From NCBI GenBank assembly GCA_047967505.1, contig CM106538.1: a stretch of 64,000 nucleotides of DNA; one strand, written 5' to 3'. Origin of the DNA: Dipteris shenzhenensis (taxonomy: Eukaryota > Polypodiophyta > Polypodiopsida > Gleicheniales). The notes beneath the pieces were generated by a model. The model was not told the origin of the DNA. It saw only the letters and a list, made by a program, of their open reading frames with translations, and ran no database searches. A program made the position numbers and the translations under genes. How positions within the stretch are numbered: position 1 is the first letter of the stretch; each line of letters opens with the position of its first letter. Positions 58,469 through 64,000 of this stretch are shown here, in pieces.

Positions 58469-60961
58469 TTACTCCAAGCATGGTATATACCCTTCCTTTT
58501 CTATTTGCATTCGCAATCTCTGCACTTTTGAATAGATATCCATACTTTCTTGGTGACTTTTATCTCCCACTTTAAAATCATGCACCTTAAAGTCAACTTC
58601 AATTAACGCCTCCCCTGGTACTTTCCATGCAATTGCACCTTTTCTCTGCTCTTCTATCTTGTCTGCATCTGCCAGCATGCCCGCATGAACATATATGTTT
58701 GACATCAGCACATACCCAGCAGAAATTCTCTCATCTAATGCAACAACATGATCGAAGCATCTCCGACCTACCTCCACATCACCATGTGTTCTGCAGTGAC
58801 CAAGCAAAGATATCCACACCTCAACACTAGGATGTAAGGGCATGGTTTCAAGCAGAACTTGTGTCTCCTTCAAATGCCCTGCACGACCAAGAAGGTCAAC
58901 CATGAAGTTGTAATGCTCCAGGGTGGGGTTGATATCATGGTCTACCATCATTGAATTGAAATGGGAATAGCCTGCATTCAATTCACCCATGTGACTGCAT
59001 GCAGACAGAAGACACACAAATGTTATGTCATCTGGCTTTAGTCCTTCTTTTCGCATGTTTGAAAAGAACTGTAGGGCCAAGTTATAATTGCTATGCTGGG
59101 CATAGCCTGCCATCATTGCACTCCATGTCACCACATTTCGTTCTGGTAATTTATCAAACACCTTGCATGCATCTTCAAGACTTCCACACTTCACATACAT
59201 GTCAATGAGGGTGTTACCAATGGCTACATCCAATCCAAAACCATTATCAGTTAGCTGGGCATGAACTACTTTGCCTTGATTGAGAGCTGCTATGCTAGAA
59301 CATGCCTTCATAATGAAAATAAAGGTGATCTTGTCTGGCTCAAGGCCTGCTTGTTGCATACATTGGAAAAGTTGGAGTGCCTGTTGACCATGGCCACGCT
59401 GAGCATATGCTGCTATCATCGTGTTCAAGGTTACCACATCTCTTCTGGGAAACTTGTCGAATACCTTACATGCATTCTCAAGGCTCCCACATTTGGTGTA
59501 CATGTCGATGAGGGTGTTGCCAACACACAGCTCACTTTCAAGTCCACTTTCAACAATGTGGGCATGTATCAGCTTACCCTGATCTAAGGCTACTATGCCG
59601 GAACATGCTTTTAGAATGCAAACGAATGTGACTTGAGTAGGCTCAATTTTGTCCTGTTGCATCTGCTGGTAAAGCCCTAGAGCCTCCTGTCCATGCCCAT
59701 GCTGGGAAAACCCTGTCATCATCGCATTCCACGTTACTACATCTCGCTTGGGTAACCTGCTAAAAACTCTGAATGCATCTTCCAGGCTCCCACATTTGGA
59801 ATACATGTCAATGAGCGTATTGCCAACAGATACATACACCTCAAGTCCGACTTCCACTACATATATATGAATGAGCTTGCCCAAACCCAAGGCTGCTTTG
59901 CAAAAACATGCTTTTAGGATGCAAACAAATGTGACCCTGTCTGGCTCTAGGCCTACTTGTGGCATTTGCTCAAAATATTGGAGAGCCTCATGTCCAAGCT
60001 GATGCTGGATAAATCCTGACACCATAGCATTCCATGTCACTAAATTCTTATTAGGTAATGTAATGAATAGCCTGTGTGCCACATCCAAGCTCCCACATTT
60101 TGCGTACATGTCTATGAGAGTGTTGGCAACGGACAAATCCAACTCACAGCCACTTGCAATTATATGAGAATGGATCAACTTGCCCTTACGTAGGGCTCCT
60201 ACGCTGGAGCAAGCTTTCAAAATGCAAACAAATGAGACCCTGGTTGGTTTTATGCCCTCCTCTTTCATTTGCCAAAAGAGCTGTAGAGCCTCTTCATATA
60301 ACCCATGCTGGACAAAGCCTGCAATCATTGCATTCCATCCCACGACGTCCCGTTTTGGCAATCCATCAAAAACCTGGTGTGCATCTTTCAGAGTCCCACA
60401 TTTGGCATACATATCGATCAGGAAGTTGCCAACAAATACGTCGGAGTCAAAACCACTCCCTATGATGTGAGAATGAATTAGCCTACCCTGTGGTACGCTG
60501 TCTATGCCAACACATGCTCTCAGCACCTCAAGATAAACGTGACCATCCGCATTCACACTTGACCTTCGCATTTGGTGATACAATTTGATAGCTTGCTCAT
60601 ACTGTCCAAAATTGCAATGGGCTGAGATAATTGCAGTCCATGAAAACACGTTCGGGTTCGACAGTTTGCTAAATACTTGGCTTGCTTCGAACAAACACCC
60701 GTCCAAAGCAAGCATGCGGATCAAGTAACTCCCCACAACCGCATCTGATTCGAATCCACCTCTTACGATTAAGCAGTGAACTGCCCTGGCTGAAATTACG
60801 TCGCCCTTATCGATGCACATCTGCAAGAGACGAGCAAAGAAGGAAGCAGACACACGATTTTCGAGGCAAAGAAGGCCCAGAGTCGGAAGTGGATCATTGA
60901 ACCGTCCCTCAACACATAGTTTCTTAAGAGCTAGCAAATTGCCATTATGTCCAGCCACCAT
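58469..60961 (-). CDS. PLS-type pentatricopeptide repeat protein with E domain, no DYW domain
   Basis: This is an intact, intronless 830-codon gene. PPR proteins of this class bind organellar RNA, one base per repeat, usually to guide RNA editing in chloroplasts or mitochondria. After an N-terminal region of about 100 residues come successive P-L-S triplets. They repeat LIDMYAKCGSL (L/S), VTWNAMMTGFSQHGHGQEAL (P) and VTFVCILKACS. The E and E+ motifs (LLETMPLHPSVEVWISLLG, AGYVLMSNIYV, ALIEVDFKVHDFKVGDKSH) follow, and the protein stops at EKEGYIPCLE, where DYW proteins would enter the deaminase domain. The start is chosen because an in-frame TAA lies eight codons upstream. No clear targeting peptide is visible. 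It is the only clearly functional host gene here. Confidence 0.93.
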   Translation of the reverse strand: MVAGHNGNLLALKKLCVEGRFNDPLPTLGLLCLENRVSASFFARLLQMCIDKGDVISARAVHCLIVRGGFESDAVVGSYLIRMLALDGCLFEASQVFSKLSNPNVFSWTAIISAHCNFGQYEQAIKLYHQMRRSSVNADGHVYLEVLRACVGIDSVPQGRLIHSHIIGSGFDSDVFVGNFLIDMYAKCGTLKDAHQVFDGLPKRDVVGWNAMIAGFVQHGLYEEALQLFWQMKEEGIKPTRVSFVCILKACSSVGALRKGKLIHSHIIASGCELDLSVANTLIDMYAKCGSLDVAHRLFITLPNKNLVTWNAMVSGFIQHQLGHEALQYFEQMPQVGLEPDRVTFVCILKACFCKAALGLGKLIHIYVVEVGLEVYVSVGNTLIDMYSKCGSLEDAFRVFSRLPKRDVVTWNAMMTGFSQHGHGQEALGLYQQMQQDKIEPTQVTFVCILKACSGIVALDQGKLIHAHIVESGLESELCVGNTLIDMYTKCGSLENACKVFDKFPRRDVVTLNTMIAAYAQRGHGQQALQLFQCMQQAGLEPDKITFIFIMKACSSIAALNQGKVVHAQLTDNGFGLDVAIGNTLIDMYVKCGSLEDACKVFDKLPERNVVTWSAMMAGYAQHSNYNLALQFFSNMRKEGLKPDDITFVCLLSACSHMGELNAGYSHFNSMMVDHDINPTLEHYNFMVDLLGRAGHLKETQVLLETMPLHPSVEVWISLLGHCRTHGDVEVGRRCFDHVVALDERISAGYVLMSNIYVHAGMLADADKIEEQRKGAIAWKVPGEALIEVDFKVHDFKVGDKSHQESMDIYSKVQRLRMQIEKEGYIPCLE

Positions 60962-60964
60962 GAG

Positions 60965-62000
60965 TGAACAACAAAAGAAAGTGAATTAGTACTGATCATC
61001 GAACCATCAAGCTTGTTTCGACTTTCTTTAATTTTCAGAGTGGATTTCCATTCTCCTTGGAGTTGCAATGGGCTTCAATGTGTCCCTTCCTCTTGCAAAA
61101 CCTGCAAATAATGTTCTTGTTGGTCTTCCATTTGCTTGTGGAAGCAAATTAACCCAGAACTCAGATACATCGACAATCATCAGCCTTTTTCCACCCACCC
61201 ACCACCCTTGAAGATGGCGCTATCTTTGTCTAGTGCTACGTAATTTGCAACTTGTTCAGAAAGACTTATTCTTGGCTAATTAATATAACACAAAATTGTT
61301 AGTGTCAATGTCAATGGATTTGAGATACTCTCTCTCCTTTATGACATTGTGGGAACTCGGAAATTGAATGCTAAGGTGGCCAGGAGCTCTTGGGAAAAAG
61401 GAATTGGTGAAGCATTTGAAGGTTGAAATGACATCAATTGCACATTTCTATCAAACAAAATGATACTCGCCATGGGAAATTTACATCAATTGCACATTTC
61501 TGTCAAACAAAATGATATTTTCCAAGGCCACCTTTTTCCCGCTTTATCATGCGGTCACACAATTTATGGGATCGCTAGCAAGCCAAGAGGGCATTCTCAC
61601 ACCATCATTTCAAACACCACCCGTCAAGCAACTTTGCAGGATTCTAAATCGACAGACGACACTCGGAGATATCATTTGAAATATTATACATGGTGGGAAA
61701 AGGGTTTTCATGGAAAAAACAAAATTCCCACCTTCAATGTCATAATGATTAATAAAACCATGGATTTTATGTCATTTTTTTCCCTTAAATGCTTCACAAA
61801 CTTTTTTGAGCTCAAGTGCTCCCTGGTTTTGTGGGGGGAAAAATGAGAAGAAAAGGTAGGGGACCACTTGCCACTTTGGCATAGAAATTCCTATTTCCCA
61901 CAAAAGTACCTCCATAGCTTGTTACTTGTCAACGTGAACTGTCCTTTTTTTTCTTTTGCGGAAAAGACTTATCATCAAAAGAGAGACGATTACAACGAAA
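60965..62000. other. No gene seen; local 52-bp duplication
   Basis: This region upstream of the PPR gene contains no recognisable gene. The sequence acatcaattgcacatttct followed by a tcaaacaaaatgata segment occurs at 61,431-61,465 and 61,483-61,517. The plus frame 61,460-61,846 is unrecognised and probably fortuitous. Confidence 0.5.
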
Positions 62001-62812
62001 CCTGACACTCATCTCAGTAGCCTTAAACTCTCCTTTTTCCCAATAAGACTTCTAAAGCTCATTCTTATAGGAATTTCAAGTTCTTTATACCAGCCACCTG
62101 CCTTGTCATCAGGCTTCGTGTAGACCCTCTTGTTATGGCATTTCCTGATGCAATTTATAACTGTAGCTCTAACAATTTGCCAAGCTTCCCATATCACATC
62201 ATTCATACTTTCTTTGTCTCCTAAGAGAGCTAACTTCCACCTAAGGGGGAAGAAAATATGCATATGACTAAACCATCATATGAACTAATGCTTGGACTTG
62301 TCTGTGCACTCGATTCTAGCCTTCTTTGCTCAATCCATTCAATTCCCCGCTCGAAACTCAACACATCAACAACGGCCTTCACGCCATTGTCCCACGCCAT
62401 CTAAAACGAACTTACATTCCCCTGTGTCTGGATTTCTCCAAACTCTCTCTTGGAGAGGATCGATGTTGTTTTTAGGAGGACAACTTTACAAGCACACACT
62501 TGGGGCCAGAAACGAGGCATCCTATTCATAGCGTGCAAGTCTTCTCACACTCCTCTCGAGTCTTTGGAACCAACCAAGTGTGCTTAAATAGTAGCCCCCA
62601 CATTCTTAAGGATATGCATGGGATCCAAGAGATGATTGATTTGTAGCTAACCCCAATAAGGAAGCTCATGAAAGATGGATAGCCTCTTCATACCAAAAGG
62701 AGGCTCCTCTCCATTTGCCCTCCAAGCCTGAATCCAATCACTTGCCTTCAAATATGGTGGTGGTGGATCAAGTTAGCCTCCACGCATAAGACGATACTCC
62801 AAACATATGAGG
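62000..62812 (-). pseudogene. Second CACTA transposase relic
   Basis: The minus strand at about 62,805-62,570 reads DWIQAWRANGEEPPFGMKRL, then LPYWG, HLLDPMHILKNVGATI and HLVGSKDSRGVREDLHAM, with TAG or TAA interruptions. This parallels the block at 54,340-54,200 in the first relic (HLLDPMHIFKNV), and the DNA similarity is visible around catattcttaaggatatgcatgg. Downstream the open frame 62,263-62,009 (RWKLALLGDKESMNDVIWEA and on) may be its continuation. It is truncated on both sides, and a Gypsy fragment begins at about 62,858. Confidence 0.7.
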
Positions 62813-62857
62813 AAAAATGTTTATGAAGGTCATGCTTGATACCTTCCGCTGGACCAT

Positions 62858-63113
62858 AAATAAGGAGATTAATAAAGCTAACCTAGATTTGCTCTACAAT
62901 GCCAAAGTCCACAAGGGCAAGTTAAAGTGTCACCGTATAAAGTCAAGAAGATCAACCCCATTGGCACTGTGCTCCTCGAAACTTTGGATGGAGAGTAATT
63001 CAAATCGATGATCAATGGCAGTAGACTCGAGCGCTACTATGACAACTTGCAACTCATCCTTGACAACTCGCACCGACAAAATCAAAGAATTGGAAACCCC
63101 AAATCTCCCTTAC
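62858..63113 (+). repeat. Second copy of the Gypsy 3' segment
   Basis: This matches 40,226-40,487 closely, from aaataaggagattaat to aaatctcccttactc. Both sides diverge sharply from the first copy, so it is a truncated fragment next to the CACTA relic. Confidence 0.9.
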
Positions 63114-63119
63114 TCCACT

Positions 63120-63960
63120 CGTCAAACTCCTCTATCAGGGCTAGAGACAAGCTCTACTAACTGCAACTTGCTTTGAGCCAATACACACGCTCATGTGAGC
63201 TCCTTGCAAACCAGTTGCCACGGAGGTGCAAAATTCTTGGGAAGCCTACACTCACGCTTATCATCGACCAAAACTGCAATATTAGTGGAGCTCCTTCCAC
63301 CTCCAATTTTCTTGGCCACAGTCTTGACCGACTCCATGGGAACGATAATGATTTCTCCTTCTCTTTAAATAGGATGTGGTTTTCCATGGCGTGGGAATGC
63401 CCTTTAAGCAAGTACAACAAGACTCTTCTCCACATTGCTAGTTTGTTGCTCTGTTTCTTCTCTTACTTTGTGTCCATATGCAAAGCTGAGAACTAAAGCT
63501 TTAACAATGGTTCTAAAAAGGTTATGTGCCGAATTGCATGATTAAAATAGAGTCGTATTGAAGGCACCATCTCAAACTAACAACGAGAAGGATATAACAT
63601 CTCGATGGCAATAGTATGATAGCCTTGGATCTCGTAAGGGTAATTTTATATTTTATTTTTGTGTGCATTTGCTTTGCTTGATTCTTTGAAATAGGGCATT
63701 GCCTAAAGAGTAGATGAGAAAACCATTCTTTCTCAACAGATATGCTTGATTAAAGACATGTTTTGCTAGGCTAGCTTATTGAATGCATGTTTAAGTGGCC
63801 CAAATAGTAGTGTCTCGGACATGCTCTCCTAGGTGCTATATGGTATTGGGTTGGGGTCTTTTAAGGTGGCCAGCTGCAACATGTAGCTACAAACACCTAC
63901 ATTCATTGTTCTTCATGCCAAGCCCCCACATTATTCTCCTCCATCATTCAAATTCGGGTC
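63120..63960. other. No gene seen
   Basis: Overlapping open frames on both strands at 63,157-63,496 have no recognisable domain. The rest is AT-rich. Confidence 0.5.
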
Positions 63961-63961
63961 T

Positions 63962-63966
<5 letters not shown>

Positions 63967-64000
<34 letters not shown>
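63967..64000 (+). repeat. (CT)n microsatellite at the window end
   Basis: This is an uninterrupted ct dinucleotide run of at least 17 units, continuing beyond the window. Confidence 0.97.

Noticed and set aside
58627-60900. Plus-strand open frames within the PPR gene
   Set aside because: They are shadows of the intact minus-strand gene and have no independent support.

Overview
The window looks like nuclear DNA of a seedless land plant. A fern fits best, because the one intact gene is a long intronless PLS-type pentatricopeptide repeat (PPR) protein of the repetitive style common in ferns and mosses. The species itself is inferred, not shown. Apart from that gene almost everything is transposable-element (TE) debris, simple repeats and decayed genes. 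Stop codons inside old reading frames are mostly TAG where CAG is expected, which suggests decay by cytosine methylation and deamination.

Layout. About 0.46-8.1 kb (minus strand) is a decayed Helitron encoding, in order, a zinc-finger N-terminus, a Rep domain, a Pif1-type helicase and a C-terminal endonuclease (RepHelEN type). It is split at 5,262-7,928 by a very young LTR retrotransposon with identical 343-bp LTRs and a 5-bp target duplication. A possible RPA-like zinc-ribbon fragment lies at 9.5-11 kb. From 11 to 20 kb there are only AT-rich sequence, purine-rich minisatellites and a repetitive Pro/Ser/Leu-rich open frame. At 20.3-27.1 kb lie three degraded protein genes: an unknown plus-strand multi-exon gene, a histone H3-derived pseudogene with a greatly enlarged tail (23.0-24.1 kb), and a minus-strand intron-containing transposase-like gene. 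A purine tract follows the last of these.

At 27.9-34.7 kb there are nested LTR-element pieces: a lone LTR, a Copia 5' half fused to the 3' half of a different Copia family (the family of the young element), and a minus-strand gag-protease remnant. At 34.9-38.2 kb are a tRNA-like head, TATA boxes, a (CA)n tract and minisatellites. A Ty3/Gypsy pol relic occupies 38.3-40.5 kb. Dispersed tandem repeats and unrecognised coding fragments fill 41-47.8 kb. A complete but dead Copia element with LTRs, target duplication, primer-binding site and polypurine tract occupies 48,002-53,406 on the minus strand, and its LTRs carry a tRNA-like internal promoter.

A CACTA transposase relic (53.9-55.1 kb) abuts an array of short hairpins, several spaced exactly 20 bp apart, and then a putative Gypsy LTR. 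A Copia RT/RNase H relic with a 3' LTR (56.8-58.2 kb) precedes the intact PPR gene (58,469-60,961, minus). A second CACTA relic and a Gypsy 3' fragment lie near the right end, which finishes in (CT)n.

The genes do not form a pathway. The window is a record of layered insertions around one host gene. The observations most worth following are the H3-derived gene with the long tail, the endonuclease-bearing Helitron, the 20-bp hairpin array, the tRNA-like module inside Copia LTRs and the CAG-to-TAG decay signature.
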